DNA from: Vibrio galatheae
GTDB taxonomy: Bacteria > Pseudomonadota > Gammaproteobacteria > Enterobacterales > Vibrionaceae
Direction of reading: 5' to 3'
DNA: 64,000 bases
Assembly (NCBI RefSeq): GCF_000967545.1
Contig: NZ_JXXV01000014.1
Coordinates: 1 to 64,000, forward strand
Below are positions 56,696-64,000 of the stretch, one piece after another (positions within the stretch are counted from its first letter, which is position 1; the number at the start of each line of letters is the position of its first letter). The position numbers were made by a program, and so were the translations under genes. The notes under the pieces are model-generated. The model saw only the letters and a list, made by a program, of their open reading frames with translations. It had not been told where the DNA came from and searched no databases.

Positions 56696-58453
56696 TTACG
56701 CTTTTAAATCTAGCATCAAGGCTAGCAGCTCCCTTCTTTCTTCGGTTGATAAACCGACACTTCTTTCTTTGGCCTGCAGATTTTCAATTTGCTTTTCGAC
56801 ACACTGGGCAAGAATTTTATCCAGTGAATCTAAAAATATATCTTTTTCATTATCTTCATCGAGGGGGATTTCCCACCCTGCAAGACGAGATAAGAGCGCC
56901 TCGTGGCGACTGTCACGCCAGCGTTCTAATAACTGACCCGTAGTGATATTGGGGTGCAGATGGCAATAATCAAGCACCTCAACAAATAAACTTAGCCCTG
57001 GTACCGATAACTCTCTCACCGTTGATAGGTCTGGTACCATTTCAGCATAGCTCGGATTTTGAATAAGCAAAGCGATCACTTCGCGCATTGGCGTACGTTT
57101 GATCTCTTTATGCGGTTGAGGTCGAGTTTCGCTGCTCTTCTTACGTGTCTGGCGCAGTCGGTTGTCAAAACCTGTTCGTTCGTCTAATAACTTCTCTAAC
57201 AGTTCCTGAAAATAGGGATCTGGGATCTTATCGATCAATGCACTTGCATGGGCGCGTAGAGCGGATTTACCTTCATTACTGCCTAAATTGAGCTGATGAA
57301 TCTCAATCAAGTTATCAAACAAATAGCTAGATAATGGCGTCGCCTGTTCAATCTGCTGTTCGAACGCTTCTTTACCGTGCTTGCGTACGTAGCTGTCTGG
57401 ATCCTCACCATCAGGCAAGAATAAAAACTTGAGGGTATTACCGGTTTTCAGATACTGAAGAGCATTTTCAAGTGCACGCCAAGCGGCCTCTTTCCCCGCT
57501 CTGTCACCATCGTAGCAACAAACTACGGTATGAGTTTGGCGGAATAAAAGTTGAATATGATCGCCAGTGGTCGATGTACCTAGTGAGGCAACGGAATAAT
57601 CGACACCGTATTGCGCTAGAGCGACCACATCCATATAGCCTTCGACGACTAAGATTTGTGCTGGCTCTCGGTGAGCTTGCATGACTTCAAATAAACCATA
57701 CAACTCTTTACCTTTGTGGAAAATCGGCGTTTCAGGAGAGTTGAGATATTTTGGTGTCCCGTCACCAAGCACTCGGCCACCAAAACCAATTACGCGGCCA
57801 CGACGATCGCGGATTGGGAACATGACGCGACCACGGAAACGATCGTAGCGATTGCCATTGTCGTTTTCGATCAGCATGCCACCGGAGACGAGCATATCTT
57901 GAGTTTGCTTGGTTTGACCGAAGTTCTTGCGCACTAGGTCCCATTCATCGGCAACGTAGCCAATACCAAACTTTTGGACGATTTGCCCAGAAAGACCGCG
58001 ATCCTTAAGGTAATCGATCGCGACTTTGCTTTTCGGTTGTTTAAGTTGATCGCGATAGAATTGGCCGATACTGGCCATTAAGTCATAGAGGTTACGTTTT
58101 TGCTCGGAGTTAGCTTTAGGTTGATTGGGTTGGAATCCACCGCCTTGACGCTGCTCTCGCGGAACATCTAAGCCAAGAAAAGACGCAAGTTCTTCTATCG
58201 CTTCGACAAACTCAAGTCGTTCATATTCCATCATAAAATCGATGGCATTGCCGTGTACACCACAGCCAAAGCAATGATAAAACTGCTTCTCTTGTGAAAC
58301 ACTAAAAGAGGGGGTCTTTTCGTTGTGGAAAGGACAGCACGCGCCGTAGTTTTTGCCTTTTTTCTTAAGTTTTACGCGAGCGTCAATAATGTCGACAATA
58401 TCAAGTCGAGCTAGGAGATCATCAATGAAACTTCGAGGGATGTGTCCTGACAT
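56696..58453 (-). CDS. dnaG: DNA primase
   Basis: A 585-residue enzyme that makes RNA primers at the replication fork. The CHC2 zinc-binding domain has Cys40, His43, Cys61 and Cys64 (CPFHNEKTPSFS; FYHCFGCG), matching E. coli numbering. The TOPRIM core includes VVEGYMDVVAL and CYDGDRAGKEAAWRAL. The C-terminal domain contacts DnaB helicase. It lies between yqeY and rpoD on the minus strand. Confidence 0.96.
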   Translation of the reverse strand: MSGHIPRSFIDDLLARLDIVDIIDARVKLKKKGKNYGACCPFHNEKTPSFSVSQEKQFYHCFGCGVHGNAIDFMMEYERLEFVEAIEELASFLGLDVPREQRQGGGFQPNQPKANSEQKRNLYDLMASIGQFYRDQLKQPKSKVAIDYLKDRGLSGQIVQKFGIGYVADEWDLVRKNFGQTKQTQDMLVSGGMLIENDNGNRYDRFRGRVMFPIRDRRGRVIGFGGRVLGDGTPKYLNSPETPIFHKGKELYGLFEVMQAHREPAQILVVEGYMDVVALAQYGVDYSVASLGTSTTGDHIQLLFRQTHTVVCCYDGDRAGKEAAWRALENALQYLKTGNTLKFLFLPDGEDPDSYVRKHGKEAFEQQIEQATPLSSYLFDNLIEIHQLNLGSNEGKSALRAHASALIDKIPDPYFQELLEKLLDERTGFDNRLRQTRKKSSETRPQPHKEIKRTPMREVIALLIQNPSYAEMVPDLSTVRELSVPGLSLFVEVLDYCHLHPNITTGQLLERWRDSRHEALLSRLAGWEIPLDEDNEKDIFLDSLDKILAQCVEKQIENLQAKERSVGLSTEERRELLALMLDLKA

Positions 58454-58552
58454 AAAACCTTAGAAAAACGCACTAACAAAATAGAGAGAGTAGATACAAA
58501 CAAGCCGCGCATTCCGAAGGATAGCACGGCTTGTTGCAATTGGGTTGGGAGA

Positions 58553-58996
58553 TTAAGCCAGTTTTGAACGAACTAAACCGCTTACTTTACCCATATCTGC
58601 ACGCCCTTGAATTTGAGGCTTAAGAACGCCCATTACTTTACCCATGTCTTGCATGCCCTCAGCACCAGACTCAGCGATTGCACTTTCAATCAGCGCAGCT
58701 ACTTCATCTTCAGTGAGTGGTTGAGGCATGAAATCCTCAAGTACGGTAATTTCGGCTTTCTCAGCATCCGCAAGATCTTGACGACCTGCTGATTCAAATT
58801 GAGCGACAGAATCGCGACGTTGTTTAACCATCTTAGTCAGCACAGCAAGGATGTCGTCATCGCCCAGAGTAATCTGTTCGTCAACTTCACGTTGCTTAAT
58901 CGCTGCTAGAGCTAAACGAATAGTGCCAAGGCGCATTTTGTCCTTGGCTTTCATCGCTAATTTTTGCTCTTCTTTGAGTTGGTCAATAAGAGCCAT
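58553..58996 (-). CDS. yqeY: GatB/YqeY domain protein
   Basis: A 147-residue protein of the YqeY family, which shares a fold with the tail domain of the tRNA amidotransferase subunit GatB and may bind tRNA. LIDQLKEEQKLAMKAKDKMR, IKQREVDEQITLGDDDILAV and MGKVMGVLKPQIQGRADMG are typical. Between rpsU and dnaG is the usual place for this gene in many gammaproteobacteria. A hairpin CAAGCCG/CGGCTTG follows the gene at 58500-58535. Confidence 0.9.
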   Translation of the reverse strand: MALIDQLKEEQKLAMKAKDKMRLGTIRLALAAIKQREVDEQITLGDDDILAVLTKMVKQRRDSVAQFESAGRQDLADAEKAEITVLEDFMPQPLTEDEVAALIESAIAESGAEGMQDMGKVMGVLKPQIQGRADMGKVSGLVRSKLA

Positions 58997-59022
58997 AACT
59001 AGAATCCTTTTGGACTTAGTTA

Positions 59023-59238
59023 TTAGTACAGGCGAACGCGACGAGCGTTTTCGCGAGCAAGCTTTTTAGCGTGACGCTTTTGAGCTGCTGCTTTAGCGCG
59101 TTTGCGAACTGTAGTTGGTTTTTCGTAGTGCTCACGACGACGCACTTCAGAAAGGATACCTGCTTTTTCGCAAGAGCGTTTGAAACGACGTAGTGCAACG
59201 TCGAACGGTTCGTTTTCACGTACTTTAACTACTGGCAT
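59023..59238 (-). CDS. rpsU: 30S ribosomal protein S21
   Basis: A 71-residue basic ribosomal protein that helps translation initiation. It begins [20 protein letters not shown], has the conserved [13 protein letters not shown] and ends in an Arg/Lys-rich tail ([11 protein letters not shown]). It is the first gene of the rpsU-yqeY-dnaG-rpoD operon, divergent from tsaD. AGGTGAAAGGC precedes the start. Confidence 0.98.
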
Positions 59239-59467
59239 ATGCCTTTCACCTCAGGGGTTAATTCGTTAATGCTGACTTCACAGTACTTAGCGTGTTCGCT
59301 AGGTCTACAATCAGCTTGATCAAAAATGGTGCGGAATTTTAATCCGATCACACTAGCTTTGTAAAGTATTTTGTTGGGTAGAGTTTGCACAAAATTTGTT
59401 TGAGAAGCAAAGGCGCGGTAAGATTGCGCCAATTTTGAATACTAGACACAGACCTCCAAGGTAAACC

Positions 59468-60484
59468 ATGCGCATTATTGGTATAGAAACCTCTTGTGAT
59501 GAAACAGGCATTGCCATTTACGACGATGAGAAGGGATTGCTTTCTCATCAGCTCTATAGTCAGGTGAAACTGCATGCTGATTATGGCGGCGTGGTACCAG
59601 AGCTTGCGTCACGAGATCACGTTAAAAAAACCATTCCACTGATCAAAGCCGCCATGGCTGAGGCGAATTTGACGCCGAAAGACATTGATGGCGTTGCCTA
59701 TACAGCAGGCCCTGGCTTAGTGGGCGCACTGCTTGTTGGCGCGACAATTGGCAGAAGTATGGCTTATGCATGGGGGGTTCCAGCGGTACCTGTTCATCAT
59801 ATGGAAGGCCACTTGCTTGCACCTATGCTGGAAGATAACCCGCCACCGTTTCCATTTGTTGCGGTCTTGGTCTCTGGTGGTCATTCCATGATGGTGGAAG
59901 TCAAAGGTATTGGCGAGTACAAAATTCTCGGTGAGTCAATTGATGATGCGGCGGGTGAAGCGTTTGATAAAACCGCCAAGTTAATGGGCTTGGATTATCC
60001 TGGTGGCCCTCTGTTATCTAAGTTGGCGGAAAAAGGCACCCCTGGTCGTTTTAAATTTCCACGCCCAATGACAGACCGTCCAGGTTTAGATATGAGTTTT
60101 TCGGGTCTCAAGACCTTTACTGCCAATACGATTGCGGCCAATGGCGATGATAAACAAACGCGCGCCGATATTGCGTTAGCCTTTGAGGAAGCCGTTTGTG
60201 CCACGCTGACGATTAAGTGTAAGCGCGCACTCGAACAAACTGGCTTTAAGCGTATTGTGATTGCTGGTGGTGTTAGTGCAAACCGCCGTTTACGCTCCGA
60301 TCTAGAGCAACTGGCGAAGAAAATTGGTGGTGAAGTTTATTATCCACGTACTGAATTCTGTACCGATAATGGGGCGATGATCGCTTATGCTGGCATGCAA
60401 CGCCTGAAAAATGGTGAAGTCGCTGATCTTTCCGTTCAAGCAACGCCGCGCTGGCCGATTGATCAACTAGAGTCGATCAAATAA
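59468..60484 (+). CDS. tsaD: tRNA N6-threonylcarbamoyladenosine transferase TsaD
   Basis: A 338-residue ASKHA-fold enzyme that, with TsaB and TsaE, transfers threonylcarbamoyl to A37 of tRNAs reading ANN codons. It starts [20 protein letters not shown], has the metal-binding HHMEGH motif, [11 protein letters not shown], and [12 protein letters not shown] near the C-terminus. ACCTCCAAGGTAAACC precedes the ATG. Confidence 0.96.
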   Translation: MRIIGIETSCDETGIAIYDDEKGLLSHQLYSQVKLHADYGGVVPELASRDHVKKTIPLIKAAMAEANLTPKDIDGVAYTAGPGLVGALLVGATIGRSMAYAWGVPAVPVHHMEGHLLAPMLEDNPPPFPFVAVLVSGGHSMMVEVKGIGEYKILGESIDDAAGEAFDKTAKLMGLDYPGGPLLSKLAEKGTPGRFKFPRPMTDRPGLDMSFSGLKTFTANTIAANGDDKQTRADIALAFEEAVCATLTIKCKRALEQTGFKRIVIAGGVSANRRLRSDLEQLAKKIGGEVYYPRTEFCTDNGAMIAYAGMQRLKNGEVADLSVQATPRWPIDQLESIK

Positions 60485-60497
60485 TCATGTCATCCAA

Positions 60498-60525
60498 GAA
60501 AAGGTCGTGTTGTAGCGGCCTTTTC
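60498..60525 (+). terminator. Possible terminator after tsaD
   Basis: GAAAAGGTCG pairs with CGGCCTTTTC with a mismatch or G-T pair, about 14 bp past the tsaD stop. The T tract is inside the stem, so efficiency is uncertain. Confidence 0.5.
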
Positions 60526-60560
60526 ATATCACACCGCTAACAATAATCCTGAATAGACTT

Positions 60561-61385
60561 ATGAAAAAATTTGCTTTAGATGGCCGAGATATGGCCTATC
60601 AAGATGTGGGTACAGGACCTGTGATTGTCTTCGGTCATAGCTATCTTTGGGATAGCGCGATGTGGGCTCCGCAAGTAGAGGCACTAAGCCAGCATTATCG
60701 CTGTATTGTTCCTGAGCTTTGGGCACATGGTCAGTCTGATTTTGCGCCTAACTCAACTCGCTCGCTAACCGATTACGCAGAGCAAATCGTCGCGTTGATG
60801 GAGCATCTTGAAATTGAAACATTCTCGATTGTTGGCCTTTCAGTTGGTGGTATGTGGGGAACAGAGGTAGTGAGCCTGATTCCACAACGTGTGCAATCGT
60901 TGGTTTTGATGGATACCTTCGTAGGCCTAGAGCCGGAAGTCGCTCACGCGAAATACTTCACCATGCTCGATACGATTAGCCAATTGCAAGCCGTTCCCGA
61001 GACATTGGTTGATGCTGTGACGCCACTGTTTTTTGCCCACAATGCGGCGCAGGATAACCCAGAGTTAGTCGCTAAGTTTCGTCAGTCGCTACTAGATTTG
61101 CAAGGTGAACAAGCGGTTGAGGTTGCTCGGATTGGGCGTATGGTCTTTGGCCGCCGAGACCAGTTTGAAGCCATCGAAAAATTTGCTTTGCCAGTACTTA
61201 TCGCAGCAGGACAGGAGGACAAACCACGCCCTATGCTCGAATCTTATCTAATGCACGATACGATTACAGGTTCGCAGTTGATTCAGATCCCTAACGCTGG
61301 TCATATTTCGAATTTAGAGCAAGCTGAGTTTGTGACAGAGATGCTCACGACATTCTTTGCACGAGTTTATCCATCCGCAATTTGA
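60561..61385 (+). CDS. Alpha/beta-fold hydrolase
   Basis: A 274-residue cytosolic hydrolase. The oxyanion region is VIVFGHSYLWDSAMW. The nucleophile elbow GLSVGG puts the serine at residue 94. The acid is probably the Asp in AAGQEDKPRP, and the catalytic His is in IPNAGHISNLEQAEFV, near residue 247. The family includes esterases, lactonases and meta-cleavage hydrolases; no substrate can be assigned. It is a single-gene unit between tsaD and plsY. Confidence 0.85.
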   Translation: MKKFALDGRDMAYQDVGTGPVIVFGHSYLWDSAMWAPQVEALSQHYRCIVPELWAHGQSDFAPNSTRSLTDYAEQIVALMEHLEIETFSIVGLSVGGMWGTEVVSLIPQRVQSLVLMDTFVGLEPEVAHAKYFTMLDTISQLQAVPETLVDAVTPLFFAHNAAQDNPELVAKFRQSLLDLQGEQAVEVARIGRMVFGRRDQFEAIEKFALPVLIAAGQEDKPRPMLESYLMHDTITGSQLIQIPNAGHISNLEQAEFVTEMLTTFFARVYPSAI

Positions 61386-61391
61386 TCTCTA

Positions 61392-61420
61392 GATAAAGCC
61401 TCAAGGTTATGAGGCTTTAT
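61392..61420. terminator. Bidirectional terminator between the hydrolase gene and plsY
   Basis: ATAAAGCCTCA pairs with TGAGGCTTTAT around a short loop. The genes are convergent and the hairpin overlaps the last codons and stop of plsY (61407), so part of the stem is coding. Confidence 0.75.
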
Positions 61421-62018
61421 TCAAGCCATTTTTCTTCTCGCCAATCTTAGGCTCTTTACGCTCAAACAAACGCTTAATATTTTGATGATGACGAAAAATG
61501 ATCAAGCAGCACAACATGGCAACGGGGAGCGTGTATTGAGGTTTGATCAGCCAAGTATAAAAGGGCGCCAGCAGCACAGTGACAATGGCGGCCAAAGATG
61601 AATAACGAAATACCAATGCGATGCTAAGCCAAGTGGCGAGTAGCATTCCTGTCAGATCCCAACCTATTGGCGCGAATGCCCCGAGTGCAGTCGCCACGCC
61701 TTTTCCTCCCTTGAAATGAAAGAACAGCGGGTACATGTGGCCAAGGCATGCTGCTATCGCAATGACGCCAAGCAGAATTGGGTCAATACCTAAAAAATAC
61801 CCTCCCCAGACTGGAATGGTTCCTTTGAGCATGTCACACAGCAGTACTGCAAAGGCGGCTTTTTTCCCACCGATGCGCATCACATTGGTGGCGCCGGGAT
61901 TGTTCGAGCCGACTGCGCGAGGGTCTGGCAAACGCAGTACGCGACAAATTAATACCGCACTAGAGATCGAGCCCAACAGATAGGCAAATATGATCATAAT
62001 GAGTGCTAGTGGGGTCAT
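61407..62018 (-). CDS. plsY: Acyl-phosphate glycerol-3-phosphate acyltransferase PlsY
   Basis: A 203-residue inner-membrane enzyme making lysophosphatidic acid from acyl-phosphate. About five membrane segments are present. The three conserved family motifs are [24 protein letters not shown] and a later RYSSLAAI. It is divergent from folB, as in many gammaproteobacteria. Confidence 0.94.
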   Translation of the reverse strand: MTPLALIMIIFAYLLGSISSAVLICRVLRLPDPRAVGSNNPGATNVMRIGGKKAAFAVLLCDMLKGTIPVWGGYFLGIDPILLGVIAIAACLGHMYPLFFHFKGGKGVATALGAFAPIGWDLTGMLLATWLSIALVFRYSSLAAIVTVLLAPFYTWLIKPQYTLPVAMLCCLIIFRHHQNIKRLFERKEPKIGEKKNGLNKAS

Positions 62019-62174
62019 AGTAGGGTAACTCGTTTGAAACAGGTGTTAGCCAAGCAAGTAACTGATATTATATCGCGCTTGGTGCTATCAAACGACAAAA
62101 TCAGTTCTGTATGAGCTGTAAATAGTACGACTTTTTAAGCAATTTGGGTATCCGACCTCTAAAGGAAGTAATCG

Positions 62175-62528
62175 ATGGACACAGTATTTATTGAGCAATT
62201 GGAAGTAATCACCACTATCGGCGTGTACGATTGGGAACAAGAGATTAAGCAAAAGTTGGTGCTTGATATCGAAATGGCCCATGACAATCGTCCGGCGGGG
62301 AAAAGTGATGATGTCGTCGATGCACTCGATTATGCTCAAGTTAGTCAGGCGGTTATTTCTCATATTGAGGGCGGCCAATTTCTACTAGTAGAGCGCGTGG
62401 CAGAAGAAGTCGCTGAGCTGATCATGTCTCGTTTCAATGTCCCTTGGATTCGCATCCGTCTGACCAAACCTGGTGCCGTGCCTCAGGCTAAAGGTGTCGG
62501 TGTTGTGATTGAACGAGGCAATGCATGA
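62175..62528 (+). CDS. folB: Dihydroneopterin aldolase
   Basis: A 117-residue folate-pathway enzyme. VFIEQLEVITTIGVYDWEQE is the substrate-binding start with the conserved Glu/Tyr. ALDYAQVSQAV, LVERVAEEVAELIM and the C-terminal KPGAVPQAKGVGV are typical. It converts dihydroneopterin to 6-hydroxymethyldihydropterin, the substrate of FolK encoded next. The ATG follows AAAGGAAG; the stop overlaps folK by ATGA. Confidence 0.95.
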   Translation: MDTVFIEQLEVITTIGVYDWEQEIKQKLVLDIEMAHDNRPAGKSDDVVDALDYAQVSQAVISHIEGGQFLLVERVAEEVAELIMSRFNVPWIRIRLTKPGAVPQAKGVGVVIERGNA

Positions 62529-63010
62529 TTACTGCCTACATAGGTATCGGTTCCAATATCGAAAGGCGCAAACACATTGCGGCTGCAATTGATGAACTTA
62601 CCAACATCGGTGCTGACATTCGTCTTTCGACGATTTATGAATGTGAATCAATAGGTTTTGACAGCAGTGCTTTCTACAACCTTGTCGTAGAGATGAAAAC
62701 TTCGTTTAATTTGACAGAGTTCTCCAGCCAATTACGTAACATTGAGCGTAAACTAGGCCGCGCCGAAAATGCGAGCAAGTTTGAACCAAGAACAATTGAC
62801 CTTGATATTATTTTGTTCGGTGAGCACACGTCAGAGACTAAGCCTGAGTTACCTCGACGTGATATTTTTGAGTATGCCTTTGTCCTTAAGCCTCTACTGG
62901 AACTTTGTCCTCAGCTAGTGGTGCCTCAAGATGGACGAACCATCGAAGAGATCTGGCAGCAGTCTCAATTTGATTCGTCACTAGCGCCGATTCCGGTCTG
63001 GTTTGAATAA
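62525..63010 (+). CDS. folK: 6-hydroxymethyldihydropterin pyrophosphokinase
   Basis: A 161-residue HPPK that pyrophosphorylates the FolB product. It begins MITAYIGIGSNIERRKHI, has RNIERKLGR and the metal-binding PRTIDLDIILFG. Its start overlaps the folB stop, so the two steps are translated together. uppP follows after 33 bases. Confidence 0.94.
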   Translation: MITAYIGIGSNIERRKHIAAAIDELTNIGADIRLSTIYECESIGFDSSAFYNLVVEMKTSFNLTEFSSQLRNIERKLGRAENASKFEPRTIDLDIILFGEHTSETKPELPRRDIFEYAFVLKPLLELCPQLVVPQDGRTIEEIWQQSQFDSSLAPIPVWFE

Positions 63011-63043
63011 GGTCAATAGACCCTAATAAGTAATGAGATTTTC

Positions 63044-63847
63044 ATGAGTTATTTTGAAGCCCTTATCCTTGCCTTGGTACAAGGATTAACTGAATTTCTG
63101 CCGATTTCTAGTTCTGCGCACCTAATTCTGCCATCGGCCATTTTAGGTTGGGAAGATCAAGGATTAGCCTTTGATGTTGCTGTCCATGTCGGAACACTTG
63201 CTGCGGTCGTGATCTATTTCCGTAAAGAAGTTATTAGCTTGCTAGTGGCCTTTCTCGGATCGATTTTTAAAGGTGAACGCAGTAAGGAAGCCAAACTGGC
63301 ATGGATGATAGTGTTAGCAACTATCCCAGCTTGCCTGTTTGGCTTACTGATGAAAGATATTATTGAGCTATATTTGCGTAGTGCTTGGGTGATTGCCACC
63401 ACAACAATCGTGTTTGGCCTCTTGCTGTGGTATGTGGATAAAAACGCTCAGCTCACCGATGATGAGTATCAAGCGGACTGGAAAAAGTCATTGTTTATCG
63501 GTGTTTCTCAGGCGTTGGCTATGATTCCAGGTACCTCTCGCTCAGGAGCCACCATTACTGCGGCACTTTATCTCGGCTTTAGCCGTGAAGCGGCGGCACG
63601 TTTTTCATTTTTAATGTCAATTCCCATCATATTGCTTGCTGGCAGTTATTTGGGTCTCAAGCTAGTCACCAGTGGAGAGCCTATCCATTTTGGTTTCCTA
63701 ATTACCGGGATTGTCACCTCGTTTGTTAGTGCTTATATCTGTATTCATTTCTTCTTGAAACTGATTACCCGTATGGGAATGACACCGTTTGTTATCTATC
63801 GTTTGCTACTTGGTGCGGGCTTATTCGCCTTCCTGATGATGAACTAA
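63044..63847 (+). CDS. uppP: Undecaprenyl-diphosphate phosphatase
   Basis: A 267-residue membrane enzyme (BacA family) that recycles the undecaprenyl carrier for peptidoglycan and O-antigen synthesis. [20 protein letters not shown] carries the catalytic Glu and the SSSAH motif; [18 protein letters not shown] is the second active-site loop. About eight hydrophobic segments are present. It probably shares a transcript with folB and folK. Confidence 0.95.
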   Translation: MSYFEALILALVQGLTEFLPISSSAHLILPSAILGWEDQGLAFDVAVHVGTLAAVVIYFRKEVISLLVAFLGSIFKGERSKEAKLAWMIVLATIPACLFGLLMKDIIELYLRSAWVIATTTIVFGLLLWYVDKNAQLTDDEYQADWKKSLFIGVSQALAMIPGTSRSGATITAALYLGFSREAAARFSFLMSIPIILLAGSYLGLKLVTSGEPIHFGFLITGIVTSFVSAYICIHFFLKLITRMGMTPFVIYRLLLGAGLFAFLMMN

Positions 63848-63960
63848 CTCTTTCTATATAGAGCACAATCTTCACTAGGCCACATTGCCCAATCTCGCGC
63901 CAACAGCGACATTGTGATATATATGTGGTCTTTCTTTATCTCTCTTCTTTGATTGACGAT

Positions 63961-64000
63961 ATGCGGATTTTTGCACTGACCTTAACTTTGGTTCTTGGCT
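63961..64000 (+). CDS. Start of a further gene, probably an exported protein (partial)
   Basis: An ATG at 63961 opens a frame MRIFALTLTLVLG to the window edge, which looks like a signal peptide. The ribosome site before it is weak. In related genomes a YgiM-like SH3-domain protein gene, then cca, lie next to uppP, so that is my guess for the identity. Only 13 codons are visible. Confidence 0.4.
   Translation, partial: MRIFALTLTLVLG

Overview
The window reads as a chromosome I segment of a Vibrio or close relative. Protein sequences look vibrio-like throughout, and the opening order (tkt, epd, pgk, fbaA, mscS, argO/argP, a SIMPL-domain gene, a GntR regulator, pyk, a DeoR regulator, glmS) matches the order I recall for Vibrio cholerae chromosome I. 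The closing blocks (apaH-apaG-rsmA-pdxA-surA-lptD; rpsU-yqeY-dnaG-rpoD; tsaD, plsY, folB-folK-uppP) are typical gammaproteobacterial housekeeping sets. All assignments come from reading motifs and remembered family sequences; no database was searched.

Layout. 1-13475: central carbon metabolism (transketolase tail, Epd, Pgk, FbaA, pyruvate kinase), MscS, an arginine exporter with its regulator, small regulators, and glmS. 13501-27399: a complete, sharply bounded Tn7-like transposon sitting 25 bp past the glmS stop codon in attTn7. It has near-canonical tnsA, tnsB, tnsC and tnsD, a frameshifted tnsE, TnsB-binding repeats at both ends and a 5-bp target duplication (AAAGG). Its cargo is a tight three-gene operon: an SPPY-type DNA methyltransferase, an 840-residue protein with two GHKL ATPase domains, and a 597-residue protein with an unusual receiver-like N-terminus. 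No endonuclease is recognisable. This trio is the best candidate in the window for an undescribed system, probably anti-phage or anti-plasmid.

27405-28554 is a gene graveyard: the displaced glmS terminator followed by pieces of a DnaQ-like exonuclease, a DUF294-type protein and kdgK. After it come eda, a HAD phosphatase, the mannitol operon (mtlA, mtlD, mtlR) with four CRP-like sites upstream, two unknown small genes, nagB with a NagC-like operator, an orphan TRAP binding protein and a two-domain OlsF-like acyltransferase.

39.9-64 kb: ispB facing rplU-rpmA, a small palindromic element, obgE, a split ThrE-type exporter, folA, the apaH-to-lptD block, djlA, an HD-GYP protein, tRNA-Ile2, the macromolecular synthesis operon, tsaD, an alpha/beta hydrolase, plsY, folB-folK, uppP, and the first codons of another gene at the right edge.

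Functionally, most of the window is core metabolism, cell-envelope synthesis and translation. Foreign material is concentrated in the transposon, and signs of decay lie beside it. Amino-sugar and sugar-acid/alcohol genes (glmS, nagB, eda, mtl) cluster around the insertion.
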